From: JACCZX01 sp963801035
GTDB lineage: Bacteria > Pseudomonadota > Gammaproteobacteria > Burkholderiales > Burkholderiaceae_F
DNA length: 64,000 bases
Reading direction: 5' to 3'
Assembly (NCBI GenBank): GCA_963801035.1
Contig: CAWDDF010000007.1
Location: forward strand, 186,001 to 250,000
The notes under the pieces are model-generated. The model ran no database searches. It worked only from the letters and a program-made list of their open reading frames with translations, and was not told the origin of the DNA. The translations under genes were made by a program, and so were the position numbers. This document shows positions 8,881 through 18,108 of this stretch, one piece after another. Each line of letters starts with the position of its first letter. Position 1 is the stretch's first letter.

Positions 8881-8919
8881 CAGGCGCCACCACGGCGCCC
8901 GCTAGCTGCGGTCCAGCGC

Positions 8920-11082
8920 CTATCGGCTCGGTGAGTCGGCAGTTTCCGCCTTGGGTATTGCACCGGCGCCGCGCGCCCACTTGTACTTCGCACCGAGCAC
9001 TGCTACCGGCATCTCGGTCGAGTACGGATACGCCGGCACGCCGTGATCGAACAGGTACTCGGCCGCTTCCTCAACCTCGACGTCACCGGCGAGCGATACG
9101 ACAATCGGCTTGGAGATGCCCTTGGCTTTCATTTCCTCGACCACTTCCGCGACAAGCTTGGCAAAGACCATCGGCGGAGTAACGATCGTGTGCCAATAGC
9201 CGAGCACCAGCGAATGAATGCGCGGGTCCTCGAGTCCGAGGCGAATGGTGTTCTGGTAAGTCTTTGGCGGTTCGCCGCCGGTAATGTCGACCGGATTGCC
9301 CGCGGCACCGAAGGGTGGGATGAATTTGCGAAAGGCAGCGTCCAGATCGGGCGGCATCGCCATTAACGACAGTCCGTTATCGACGCACGCGTCCGACAAG
9401 AGGACACCCGAACCGCCGGCCCCCGTGATGATGATGACATTCTCACCCTTGGGCGTCGGCAGCACAGGAATCGCGCGGGCAAATTCGAGAAGGTCCCGCA
9501 GGCTGCGTGCGCGGATCACGCCCGACTGCTTTAAAACGTCCTCATAAATTTTGTCGTTGCCGGCGAGTGCGCCGGTGTGCGAGCTCGCGGCGCGCGCCCC
9601 CATGCTGGTGCGGCCCGCCTTCAGCATCACCACCGGCTTTTTCTTCGACACGCGCTTGGCGACTTCCGCAAACGCGCGCCCATCTTTCAGGTCTTCGCAA
9701 TGCTGCGCAATGATCGTGGTGTTGTCGTCCTGCTCGAAGAATGTCAGCAAGTCATCTTCGTCGATGTCGGATTTGTTGCCCAGCCCGACAATCGCCGAAA
9801 CGCCCATTTTGGCCGAACGCGAAAAGCCAATGATCGCCATGCCGATGCCGCCCGACTGCGACGACAGCGCCGCGTGGCCCTTGACGTCGTACGCGGTGCA
9901 AAAGGTCGCGCATAGATTCTTCCACGTGTAATAGAAGCCGTAGATGTTCGGCCCCATCAGCCGCACGCCGTATTTGCGACCGATCTGCTGGATCTCCTTC
10001 TGCCCCTCGACGTTGCCGGTCTCGGCGAAGCCAGACGGGATAAGCACTGCGCCTGGAATTTTCTTCTCACCGCATTCAACCAGCGCGGCAGCTACGAACT
10101 TGGCTGGAATCGCGAATACGGCAACGTCAATATCGCCGGGAACGTCCTTGACACTCTTGTAGGCCTTCATTCCCATGATCTCATCGGCCGACGGGTTGAT
10201 CGGATAGATCTTTCCCTTGTAGCCGCCGTTGATCAGGTTCTTCATCACCGAGTTGCCGATCTTGCCGGTCTCGCCCGACGCGCCAATCACGGCCACAGCA
10301 TCCGGCTTCATGATCCGATTCATATCGCGCACGATGTCGTCGTGCTTCGGGCGATAACGAGGCTCGGGCGGATTCCAATCGACGACGATGCGCACGTCGG
10401 CGGCTATGGCGCTGCTCTTCGTCGCGAACACCGGATTCAGATCCATCTCCGAGATTTCGGGGAAATCGGTTATCAACTGCGAGACGTTCTGAATCAACGT
10501 TGCCAATGCGTTGCGGTCTACTGCAGCAGAGCCCCGCACGCCTTTCAGCACTTCCGCTGCGGCGATACCATCGAGCATTGACAGCGCGTCTTCGCGCGTT
10601 GCTGGTGCCAGGCGGAACGTGATGTCTTTTAACACCTCGACCAGAACTCCGCCCAGGCCGAACGCGACCAGCTTGCCGAACGACGGATCGGTGACCGCAC
10701 CGACAATCACTTCCTGACCGCCGGCGAGCATCTGCTGCACTTGCACGCCGAGAAGGTTTGCCTTCGCGTCGTACTTCTTGGCGTTCGCCATGATGGTGGC
10801 GAAGCCTTGCTCGACCTCCTGCGCGCTCTTCACGCCAACAATGACGCCGCCCGCTTCCGTCTTGTGCAGGATTTCCGGCGAGACGATCTTCAGCACGACT
10901 GGAAAGCTCATGCCCGACGCGAGCTTTGCCGCTTCCGCGGCCGATGTCGCGACGCCTTCCTTCGGCACCGGAATGCCGTACGCGTCGCACACTTCCTTGC
11001 CTTCCGGCGCAGTCAGCGACGTGCGCCCCGCAGCTTTGGCTGCGTCGAGGATTTTTCGAACTTTCGTCTTGTCGTAAGCCAT
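8920..11082 (-). CDS. NDP-forming acyl-CoA ligase in oxalate operon
   Basis: This is a single-chain member of the succinyl-CoA synthetase-like, ADP-forming acyl-CoA ligase group (720 aa). The ATP-grasp domain comes first (residues 1-230, with FPVVLKIVSPEILHKTEAGG), then the CoA-binding Rossmann domain (about 250-375, AVIGASGETGKIG), then the ligase domains with the phospho-histidine segment ASSHTGALAG near residue 502. Such enzymes reversibly couple acyl-CoA hydrolysis to ATP formation. It is the third gene of an oxc-frc set with 21 bases before it. It may recover energy from formyl-CoA or activate oxalate; which is not decided by sequence. Confidence 0.85.
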   Translation of the reverse strand: MAYDKTKVRKILDAAKAAGRTSLTAPEGKEVCDAYGIPVPKEGVATSAAEAAKLASGMSFPVVLKIVSPEILHKTEAGGVIVGVKSAQEVEQGFATIMANAKKYDAKANLLGVQVQQMLAGGQEVIVGAVTDPSFGKLVAFGLGGVLVEVLKDITFRLAPATREDALSMLDGIAAAEVLKGVRGSAAVDRNALATLIQNVSQLITDFPEISEMDLNPVFATKSSAIAADVRIVVDWNPPEPRYRPKHDDIVRDMNRIMKPDAVAVIGASGETGKIGNSVMKNLINGGYKGKIYPINPSADEIMGMKAYKSVKDVPGDIDVAVFAIPAKFVAAALVECGEKKIPGAVLIPSGFAETGNVEGQKEIQQIGRKYGVRLMGPNIYGFYYTWKNLCATFCTAYDVKGHAALSSQSGGIGMAIIGFSRSAKMGVSAIVGLGNKSDIDEDDLLTFFEQDDNTTIIAQHCEDLKDGRAFAEVAKRVSKKKPVVMLKAGRTSMGARAASSHTGALAGNDKIYEDVLKQSGVIRARSLRDLLEFARAIPVLPTPKGENVIIITGAGGSGVLLSDACVDNGLSLMAMPPDLDAAFRKFIPPFGAAGNPVDITGGEPPKTYQNTIRLGLEDPRIHSLVLGYWHTIVTPPMVFAKLVAEVVEEMKAKGISKPIVVSLAGDVEVEEAAEYLFDHGVPAYPYSTEMPVAVLGAKYKWARGAGAIPKAETADSPSR

Positions 11083-11103
11083 GTGCGGTTCCTTGTCGCA
11101 GAT

Positions 11104-12351
11104 TTAGATCGCGCCGTCGGCGCGCAATGCGGCGATGTCGCCACTGCTGTAGCCGAGTTCCGTTAGCACTTCCTCGGTGTGCTCGCCCAGGAGAGGAGAG
11201 CGCGTGACTTCGGTTGGGCTGTCGGACATCTTGATCGGGTTGCCGACGGTCAGATATTTGCCGCGCTTCGGATGATCGACTTCGACGACCGTTCCTGTCT
11301 TGCGCAGCGACGGCTCGTCGGCGATCTCCTTCATCGACAGGATCGGCCCGCACGGAATGTCGTGCTTGTTGAGAATGTCCATGGCCTCGAATTTGGTTTT
11401 GGTCATGGTCCACTTCTCGATCTCGCCGAAGATTTCCATCAGATGCGGCAAGCGACCCTTCGGGGTGGCGTAGCGCGGGTCCTCGAGCCATTCCGGCCGT
11501 CCGATCACCTCGCAGATGTCCTTCCACACCGGCGCCTGCGTGATGAAGTAGATGTAAGCGTTGGGGTCGGTCTCCCAACCCTTGCACTTGAGGATCCAGC
11601 CGGGCTGGCCGCCGCCCGACGCATTGCCGGCGCGCGGCACGGCGTCGCCGAAGTTGCCGTTCGGGTACTGCGGATACTCTTCCATCACGTGCGTGCGATC
11701 GAGGCGCTGCTGATCGCGCAATTTCACGCGGCAGAGATTGAGCACGCCGTCCTGCATCGCCGCGAGCACTTTCTGGCCGCGTCCCGTCGTATTGCGCTGA
11801 TAGAGCGCCGCGACGATGCCGAGTGCGAGGTGCAATCCCGTGCCCGAATCGCCGATCTGCGCGCCGGTGACGAGCGGCGGGCCGTCGTCGAAGCCCGTGG
11901 TCGACGCTGATCCTCCGGCGCATTGCGCGACGTTTTCGTACACCTTGCAATCCTCGTACGGACCTGGACCGAAGCCTTTCACCGACGCGACGATCATGCG
12001 CGGGTTGAGCTTCTGGATGTGCTCCCAGGTAAGCCCCATGCGGTCGAGCGCGCCCGGCGCGAAATTCTCGACCAGCACGTCACATTTCTTCACGAGCGCC
12101 TCGAGTACCTGCTTGCCCTTGGGCTTCTTAGCGTCGATCGTGATCGAGCGCTTGTTGCCGTTCAGCATCGTGAAATAGAGGCTGTCCACGCCCGGAATGT
12201 CGCGTAGCTGGCCGCGCGTGATGTCGCCTTCGCCGGCGCGCTCGACCTTGATCACGTCGGCGCCGAGCCAGGCGAGCAGTTGCGTGCACGTCGGCCCGGA
12301 CTGGACGTGGGTGAAGTCCAGGATGCGAACGCCGTCCAATGCCTTGCCCAT
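11104..12351 (-). CDS. frc: Formyl-CoA:oxalate CoA-transferase
   Basis: This class III CoA-transferase (415 aa) moves CoA from formyl-CoA to oxalate. The start GVRILDFTHVQSGPTCTQ, the catalytic Asp in TGAQIGDSGTG (near residue 168) and the flexible glycine loop NASGGGQPG (around 255) match the Frc family rather than generic CaiB enzymes. It lies 20 bases downstream of oxc and upstream of the NDP-forming ligase on the same strand, which strongly supports the substrate assignment. Length is that of known formyl-CoA transferases. Confidence 0.92.
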   Translation of the reverse strand: MGKALDGVRILDFTHVQSGPTCTQLLAWLGADVIKVERAGEGDITRGQLRDIPGVDSLYFTMLNGNKRSITIDAKKPKGKQVLEALVKKCDVLVENFAPGALDRMGLTWEHIQKLNPRMIVASVKGFGPGPYEDCKVYENVAQCAGGSASTTGFDDGPPLVTGAQIGDSGTGLHLALGIVAALYQRNTTGRGQKVLAAMQDGVLNLCRVKLRDQQRLDRTHVMEEYPQYPNGNFGDAVPRAGNASGGGQPGWILKCKGWETDPNAYIYFITQAPVWKDICEVIGRPEWLEDPRYATPKGRLPHLMEIFGEIEKWTMTKTKFEAMDILNKHDIPCGPILSMKEIADEPSLRKTGTVVEVDHPKRGKYLTVGNPIKMSDSPTEVTRSPLLGEHTEEVLTELGYSSGDIAALRADGAI

Positions 12352-12371
12352 TACCGTCCTCTATACATTCG

Positions 12372-14153
12372 TCAGGGTTTTTTCTTTGCAGCGGGATTGA
12401 GACTCGTGATGCGGCCGCTTTCCGTGCCCGCCTTTTCGTCGATGACCGCATTGATCAGCGTCGGCTTGCGCGAGCGGATCGCTTCTTCCATCGCGCTGCG
12501 AAGCTCGGCGGGCGTCTTGGCTAGTACACCGACGCCGCCGAAGGCCTGCATCAGCATCTCGTAGCGCGCCCCCTTGACGAATACCAGGGGCGAAGGATCA
12601 CGGCCACCGGTCGGATTCACTTCATCGCCGCGGTAGACACCGTTGTTGTTCATGATCACGATGCACACCGGCAGGTTGTAGCGGCAGATCGTCTCGCATT
12701 CCATGCCGGAAAATCCGAAGGCGCTGTCGCCTTCGATCGCGATCACCTGCTCGCCGCTGACCACAGCCGCGGCGACCGAAAAGCCCATGCCGATGCCCAT
12801 GACGCCCCACGTACCGACGTCAAGCCGCTTACGCGGCTTGTGCATGTCGACGATGCTGCGGGTGAAGTCAAGCGCGTTCGCGCCCTCGTTAACGAGAATC
12901 GCATCCGGATTCGCCTTGACGATGTCGCGCACGACATTGAGCGCGCTGTGGAAATTCATCGGCGTCGGATTCTGCGCGAGCGACTCGCCCATCTTCGCGA
13001 CGTTCTTGGCCTTGCGCTCGCTGATGGCGCTGAGCCACTCGGCAGCTGGCTTCGGCCAGTTCGAATCCATCGCGCCGAGCATGGCCGAGACGCACGAACC
13101 AATGTCGCCGACGACCGGCGCATCGATTCGGACGTTGCTGTCCGCTTCCTGTGGCCAGATGTCGATTTGAACGAACTTCTGGCCGCCCCAGGCTTTGGCG
13201 CTCTTACCGCCCCACGTCTTGCCCTTGCCTTGCGAAAGCAGCCAATTGAGTCGCGCACCGATCAGCATCACAACGTCCGCCTCGGGCAACACGTACGACC
13301 GCGCTGCGGAGGCGCACTGCTCGTGTGTGTCGGGCAGCAGGCCCTTGGCCATCGACATGGGCAGATAAGGGATGCCCGTCCTTTCCACCAGCGCGCGAAT
13401 GTCGGCATCGGCCTGCGCGTACGCTGCACCTTTGCCGAGAATGATCAGCGGACGCTTGGCGCTCTTAAGCAAATCGAGCGCGCGCTTGACGGCATCGGGT
13501 GCCGGAATCTGCCGCGGCGCCGGATCGACGACCTTGATTAGCGACGCCTTACCTGCCGTCGCGTCGATCGTCTGCGGGAAGAGCTTGGCCGGAAGATCGA
13601 GATACACGCCGCCCGGACGACCGGAGAGGGCAGCACGAATGGCCCGCGCCACGCCTACGCCGATGTCCTCGGCGTGCAAGACGCGAAACGCGGCCTTGGC
13701 GTGCGGCTTGGCGATGGCAAGCTGGTCCATCTCCTCGTAGTCGCCCTGCTGCAGATCGACGATCTCGCGCTCGCTCGAGCCGCTGATCAGGATCATCGGA
13801 AAGCAATTGGTGGTGGCGTTGGCCAACGCAGTCAATCCGTTCAGAAAGCCGGGAGCGGACACCGTGAGGCAAATACCCGGCTTCTGCGTCATGAAGCCGG
13901 CGATGGAAGCGGCATACCCGGCGTTCTGCTCGTGGCGAAACGAGATCACGCGGATGCCTGCGGCCTGCAACTTGCGCGTGAGGTCGGTGATGGGAATACC
14001 GGGCAGACCAAAGATCGTGTCGATGCCGTTGAGCTTGAGGGCATCGATGACCAACTGAAAGCCGTCAATTTCCTGTGACTGCGAATCCATCTTGCCAGTG
14101 GCCATTCTCGGCGCTTCGTCGGTGGTCGCCTTGGTTGCGATGACTGAAGACAT
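12372..14153 (-). CDS. oxc: Oxalyl-CoA decarboxylase
   Basis: A thiamine-diphosphate enzyme that converts oxalyl-CoA to formyl-CoA and CO2. The catalytic Glu is in SFRHEQNAGY (Glu near residue 75), the segment SSEREIVDLQQGDYEEMDQ is diagnostic for Oxc, and the ThDP/Mg motif runs from EGDSAFGFSG to IMNNNGVY (about 473-505). The frame is open to 14234, but ATG 14153 is preceded by AGGAAC and gives the better start; about 25 residues before SQEIDGFQL are an unusual N-terminal extension. It heads the oxc-frc-ligase operon, behind a promoter with an FNR-type box. Confidence 0.92.
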   Translation of the reverse strand: MSSVIATKATTDEAPRMATGKMDSQSQEIDGFQLVIDALKLNGIDTIFGLPGIPITDLTRKLQAAGIRVISFRHEQNAGYAASIAGFMTQKPGICLTVSAPGFLNGLTALANATTNCFPMILISGSSEREIVDLQQGDYEEMDQLAIAKPHAKAAFRVLHAEDIGVGVARAIRAALSGRPGGVYLDLPAKLFPQTIDATAGKASLIKVVDPAPRQIPAPDAVKRALDLLKSAKRPLIILGKGAAYAQADADIRALVERTGIPYLPMSMAKGLLPDTHEQCASAARSYVLPEADVVMLIGARLNWLLSQGKGKTWGGKSAKAWGGQKFVQIDIWPQEADSNVRIDAPVVGDIGSCVSAMLGAMDSNWPKPAAEWLSAISERKAKNVAKMGESLAQNPTPMNFHSALNVVRDIVKANPDAILVNEGANALDFTRSIVDMHKPRKRLDVGTWGVMGIGMGFSVAAAVVSGEQVIAIEGDSAFGFSGMECETICRYNLPVCIVIMNNNGVYRGDEVNPTGGRDPSPLVFVKGARYEMLMQAFGGVGVLAKTPAELRSAMEEAIRSRKPTLINAVIDEKAGTESGRITSLNPAAKKKP

Positions 14154-14298
14154 AGTTTGTTCCTGTGGATGGATCTGGCTCGGCGTTTTCGTTACCCGCC
14201 CTGCATCATCTGTGCGCAAACTCATTCGCGCCACCGAACGCGCAACGTTCGGTGATGGGCAACATTAGCTAGGGAGGCGAATTGAGAAAATCCATCCT

Positions 14299-14336
14299 AT
14301 ATTATTGGGGTAAGCGGGGTCATTGACCCGTGTCAA
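14299..14336 (-). promoter_or_regulatory. oxc promoter with FNR-type box
   Basis: A perfect palindromic half-site pair TTGAC-N4-GTCAA lies at 14323-14336. On the minus strand a TAATAT hexamer at 14299-14304 would act as -10, placing the box centre close to -40, as in class II Crp/Fnr activation. The box lies between oxc and a divergent Crp/Fnr regulator gene. Both ends of this interval could be controlled through it. Confidence 0.6.
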
Positions 14337-14386
14337 TTTCTCACGCCAAGAGTCGGGCTGTCAGGCTTGACCTGAATTTGCTGCCG

Positions 14387-15028
14387 ATGCGCTCCATGAC
14401 TCTCGTTGCGAACCATCCCGAAAGCGTGCGGCTTCGCGCTCAGCTGCGTGAGAACGTTGTTCTCAAGCAGATGAAGCCGAGTGCGATGGCCGAGCTCGAG
14501 CCTCTGTTATCGGTGGTCGATTGCCACAAAGGCGAATGCCTGATTCGCCAGGGTGCGCTCGACATGGAACAGTATTTTTTGCTCGACGGCATATTGAAAC
14601 GCGTCGTCGCCAATAAGCAGGGCAGGGAAATGATCCTGCGTTTTGCAGACGCGGGTGCGATGGAAACAAGTTACGCGGCGTGGAGGCTTAACACGCCGGC
14701 GCCTTACAGCATCATGACGGTGACAAAAGCGCGCGTAGCGAAGCTACCGCTGCCGCAGTGGGCCGCCTTTCTCGACCGACATCCGGACCTGAAGCAGGTT
14801 TTCGAGTTCGAAGTGATGCACTTGATGAGTGAAATCATGGCGCACACGATCACGCTGCATTTACTCGATGCGCCGGGACGGGTGCTGCGCTTCATGCGAA
14901 AGCACGGCGAACTCGCCGACCGCGTTCCGCAGAAAGAACTCGCGTCGTACCTTAATCTGTCCGCCGAGACGCTGTCGCGGCTAGGCAGGGCGCATCGCGC
15001 GCACGCGGGCGAGACTACGCCCGATTAG
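14387..15028 (+). CDS. Crp/Fnr family regulator next to oxalate operon
   Basis: The protein has a cyclic-nucleotide-type sensor domain (CLIRQGALDMEQYFLLDG, residues about 40-110), a dimer helix (HLMSEIMAHTITLHLLD) and a helix-turn-helix with LASYLNLSAETLSRL. The recognition helix has E-x-x-S-R, the pattern Fnr uses for TTGAT/C half-sites, matching the boxes found at 14323 and 18205. There is no Fnr-type iron-sulphur cysteine set. The protein stops soon after the recognition helix, so the usual C-terminal wing is missing or very short, and its 3' end overlaps tctA. ATG 14387 or 14396 is the likely start; an upstream GTG at 14330 falls inside the box. Confidence 0.82.
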   Translation: MRSMTLVANHPESVRLRAQLRENVVLKQMKPSAMAELEPLLSVVDCHKGECLIRQGALDMEQYFLLDGILKRVVANKQGREMILRFADAGAMETSYAAWRLNTPAPYSIMTVTKARVAKLPLPQWAAFLDRHPDLKQVFEFEVMHLMSEIMAHTITLHLLDAPGRVLRFMRKHGELADRVPQKELASYLNLSAETLSRLGRAHRAHAGETTPD

Positions 15029-16484
15029 CGGCCAGAACAGCATCACCAGCGCGAGTGCCGTGATGCTGCCGACCAGCCAGTTTGAAAAGAACACCCGCAC
15101 ATCACCCTGCGAAATGATCATCGACTGCCTGAACGAGTCCTCGGCACGGTCCCCCAGCACCAGGGCGAGTACCAGCGGCGCGAGTGGATAGTCGAGCTTC
15201 TTGAACACGTAGCCAATGACGCCGAACAGCAGCATCAGCCAGATATCCAGCATCGCGTTGTGCACCGTGTAGGCGCCGATCGCGCAGATCACGATGATGA
15301 CCGGCGCGATGATCGAAAACGGAATCCGCAGGATCGCAGCAAACAGCGGTACACACGTCAGAACGATAATCAGTCCGGCAATGTTGCCGAGATACATGCT
15401 CGCGATCAGTCCCCATACGAAGTCTTTTTGCTCGACGAACAGCAGCGGTCCAGGCTGCAGGCCCCAAATCAACAAGCCGCCAAGAAGCACCGCCGCAGTC
15501 GGCGAGCCGGGGATGCCGAGCGCGAGCATCGGCAATAGCGCGGACGTGCCGGCGGCATGCGCTGCGGTCTCCGGTGCGACGACGCCTTCGAGCTGACCGC
15601 TGCCGAACTTGGCGCCGTCTGCGCGATGTGCGCTTGGCAACGCCATAACTCATGAACGACGCCGGGGTCGCGCCGCCGGGCGTTATTCCCATCCAGCAAC
15701 CGATCAAACAACTGCGCAGCGACGTCATCCAGTACTTCGGAAGCTTGGCCCACGTTTCGAACACGACTTTCGGATTGAGCTTCGCGGTCTTGCCGCTAAA
15801 CGACAGTCCTTCCTCCATCGACAACAGGATTTCACCGATGCCGAACAGCCCAATCACCGCTATCAGAAAATCGAACCCGCGCATCAGCTCGAGAAAGCCG
15901 AAGTTCAGCCGCAGTTGGCCGGTGACCGTGTCCATGCCGACGGCGGCGAGCGCAAAACCAAGCATCATCGACGTCAGGGTTTTCCACGGTGATCCCTTGC
16001 CCATGCCGATAAAACTGCAAAACGTGAGGAAATAGACCGAGAAAAATTCCGGCGGACCGAATTGCAATGCGAATTGCGCAACCAGAGGTGCGAGAAACGT
16101 AATCATCACGACAGCGACGAACGCCCCCACAAACGACGACGTGAAGGCGGCAGTCAGTGCTTCGCCGGCGCGTCCCTGCTGTGCCATTGGATAACCGTCG
16201 AATGTCGTGGCGACTGACCACGGCTCACCTGGAATGTTGAACAGGATCGACGTGATGGCACCTCCGAAGAGTGCTCCCCAGTAAATGCAGGAGAGCATGA
16301 TGATCGCCGAGGTCGGCGGCATCGTAAAAGTTAGCGGCAGCAAAATTGCGACGCCGTTGGCTCCGCCCAGGCCCGGTAGCACGCCGATGATGACGCCGAG
16401 GATGATGCCGATCATCATCAACATCAAATTAAATGGAGTCAGAACCACGGCAAAACCGTGGAACAAGGCGTTCAATTCGAGCAA
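14981..16484 (-). pseudogene. tctA: TctA large membrane subunit, frame broken once
   Basis: This is the roughly 12-helix permease of a tripartite tricarboxylate transporter. The N-terminal part (16484 down to about 15625) has LGVIIGVLPGLGGANG, SILFNIPGEPWS and GITPGGATPASFMSYGVAKR. The C-terminal part continues in another frame with EGVVAPETAAHAAGTSALLP and LGIPGSPTAAVLLGG. Removing one base near 15618-15624 joins them as S-R-D-G-A-K, just as in intact homologues. It is either a recent null mutation or a consensus error. It follows tctC and tctB in the standard order; the TTG start has a GGAG site. The last 48 bases overlap the convergent regulator. Confidence 0.85.
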
Positions 16485-16515
16485 CTGCTGCTCCGTGCTG
16501 TGGCGTTGCGCATCA

Positions 16516-17037
16516 TCAGTAACCGAGAAAGCCGAGCGGATTAAGCACGCCCTTGAACAGCGGCACCTTGAACCACACTTCGAACATCATAAAAAAGAGG
16601 GCGTTGATGACGACGCCGACCGCGACACTTTTCCACCATGCGTACTTGCCGAGCCAGAACATGAAGATCGCGATGTAAATCGCCGAGGCGATGTACAGCC
16701 CCACGAACTTGACGCCGATAACATAAATCGCAGCGGGCACCAGTACGGTAAGTACGCGCTTGAACGGACCCCACAGCACGAAGGGCTTGCCTCCGCTCGA
16801 TTTGTTTACTGCCGCTTGCGCCATCGTCACGAAGCTCGCAATGCAGATCAGTAGCCCGATATAGAAGGGAAAATAACCCGATTGCGGTCCGTCGCTACCC
16901 CACTTTGACCCCAGACGATAGCTGTCGTAGACCACCAGCGCGCCGACTGCAAACAAAATCAGGGCGACGGCAATTTCGACTGTCCGCGTTGAAACGAGCG
17001 CACGATCGCCGTCGGCTAGCGGTTGATTTTCTTCCAT
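16516..17037 (-). CDS. tctB: TctB small membrane subunit
   Basis: This 173-residue protein has four predicted membrane helices: EIAVALILFAVGALVVYDSY, YFPFYIGLLICIASFVTM, the segment VLTVLVPAAIYVIGVKFVG, and a final helix through VVINALFFMMF. The pattern, including GSDGPQSGYFPFY and the end VPLFKGVLNPLGFLGY, is typical of TctB. ATG 17037 is used; a TTG nine bases upstream is less likely. It lies between the binding-protein gene and tctA, 31 bases before the latter, and should form the membrane complex with TctA. Confidence 0.9.
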   Translation of the reverse strand: MEENQPLADGDRALVSTRTVEIAVALILFAVGALVVYDSYRLGSKWGSDGPQSGYFPFYIGLLICIASFVTMAQAAVNKSSGGKPFVLWGPFKRVLTVLVPAAIYVIGVKFVGLYIASAIYIAIFMFWLGKYAWWKSVAVGVVINALFFMMFEVWFKVPLFKGVLNPLGFLGY

Positions 17038-17056
17038 TGATTGCAACAGACAATGC

Positions 17057-17083
17057 GAAGACCGCGCTTGAAGCGCGGTCTTC
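17057..17083 (-). other. Intercistronic hairpin between tctC and tctB
   Basis: A perfect inverted repeat, half-site GAAGACCGCGCTT, with one central base, lies in the 54-base gap between tctC and tctB. There is no T tract after it on the minus strand. It is more likely an mRNA-stabilising or partial processing element that keeps tctC mRNA more abundant than tctBA than a full terminator. Confidence 0.6.
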
Positions 17084-17091
17084 GGTGGTCA

Positions 17092-18108
17092 CTAGGGCTT
17101 GGCGAGGAACCCCGCTTCGCGCATCAACTCGCGATGCACCCCTTCGGTTTTTTCGACCCACTTGGCGTAGTCGGGGCCGCTCATGAAGGTCTGGTTAAAC
17201 GCACCGTCTTCCATAAATTTTTTCCACTCGGGCGTCTCGCGTACCTTTTTAAACAGATCGACATAGTAAGCGACCTGTTCCTGCGTGACGCCGCCCGGCA
17301 TAAAGATACCGCGCAACATCACGTAGTCCGTCGGTACCCCCGACTCCTTGCAGGTCGGAATGTCGTTCCAGGACATCGTGTCGGTTACTTTGGTCTTATA
17401 GGGCATGCGCTCATCGTCGAACACGCACAAAGGACGCAGCTTTCCTGCGCGCCATTGAGCAACGGCCTCGATCGGGTTGTTCACACTCGAATCGACATGC
17501 TTGCCGACCAGCTGCACTGCGACGTCGCCACCGCCCTTAAATGGAACGTAATTGAACTTGACGCCGGCAGACTTTTCGATCGCAACGGTGATGATCTGGT
17601 CTTCCTGCTTCGACCCGGTCCCGCCCATCAGCTTGGGTGGATTGGATCCTTTTACCGCCGCGAGATATTCCTTCGCATTCTTGTACGGCGAGTCTGCGTT
17701 CACCCACAGTACAAACTGATCGAGCGCCAGCATAGCCACTGGCGTGAGGTCTTTCCAGTTAAACGGAACGCCGGTTGCGAGCGGCGTCGTAAACAGATTC
17801 GACAAGGTGATGATGATCTTGTGCGGATCACCCTTTGCCTCTTTGACCGCAAGGAAGCCTTCGGCTCCAGCGCCGCCTGACTTGTTGACAACGATCAGCG
17901 GTTGCTTTGCAAGATTGTTTTTTGTGATTACGCCTTGCAACAGGCGCGCCATCTGATCAGCACCGCCGCCGGTTCCGGCCGGAACCACAAACTCGACCGG
18001 CTTGGTGGGCTCCCACGCAGCAAATGCGATCGGAGTAGCTGCAGCGAACGCTACAGCCGTCAGCGCGAACAAAGCGCGCTTCAGTGTCTTTGGTGAATAT
18101 CTGTTCAT
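17092..18108 (-). CDS. tctC: TctC/Bug solute-binding protein of the tctCBA transporter
   Basis: Periplasmic binding protein (338 aa) with a signal peptide (residues 1-30, ending PIAFAAWEP) and the family features FVVPAGTGGGADQMARLL, VVNKSGGAGAEGFLAV and FKGGGDVAVQLVGKHVD. It differs from the three orphan Bug proteins in this window by using the GTGGGADQ loop form, seen in true TctC-type partners. ATG 18108 has a GGGAGA site. As the first gene of tctCBA it sets the substrate of the system, probably a small carboxylate. A shared FNR-type box upstream links it to the oxalate genes. Confidence 0.9.
   Translation of the reverse strand: MNRYSPKTLKRALFALTAVAFAAATPIAFAAWEPTKPVEFVVPAGTGGGADQMARLLQGVITKNNLAKQPLIVVNKSGGAGAEGFLAVKEAKGDPHKIIITLSNLFTTPLATGVPFNWKDLTPVAMLALDQFVLWVNADSPYKNAKEYLAAVKGSNPPKLMGGTGSKQEDQIITVAIEKSAGVKFNYVPFKGGGDVAVQLVGKHVDSSVNNPIEAVAQWRAGKLRPLCVFDDERMPYKTKVTDTMSWNDIPTCKESGVPTDYVMLRGIFMPGGVTQEQVAYYVDLFKKVRETPEWKKFMEDGAFNQTFMSGPDYAKWVEKTEGVHRELMREAGFLAKP

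Noticed and set aside
10181..11950. A 589-residue open frame on the minus strand across the ligase and frc genes
   Set aside because: It is in another frame of two well-identified genes, Arg-rich and without any domain; a shadow of high-GC coding DNA.
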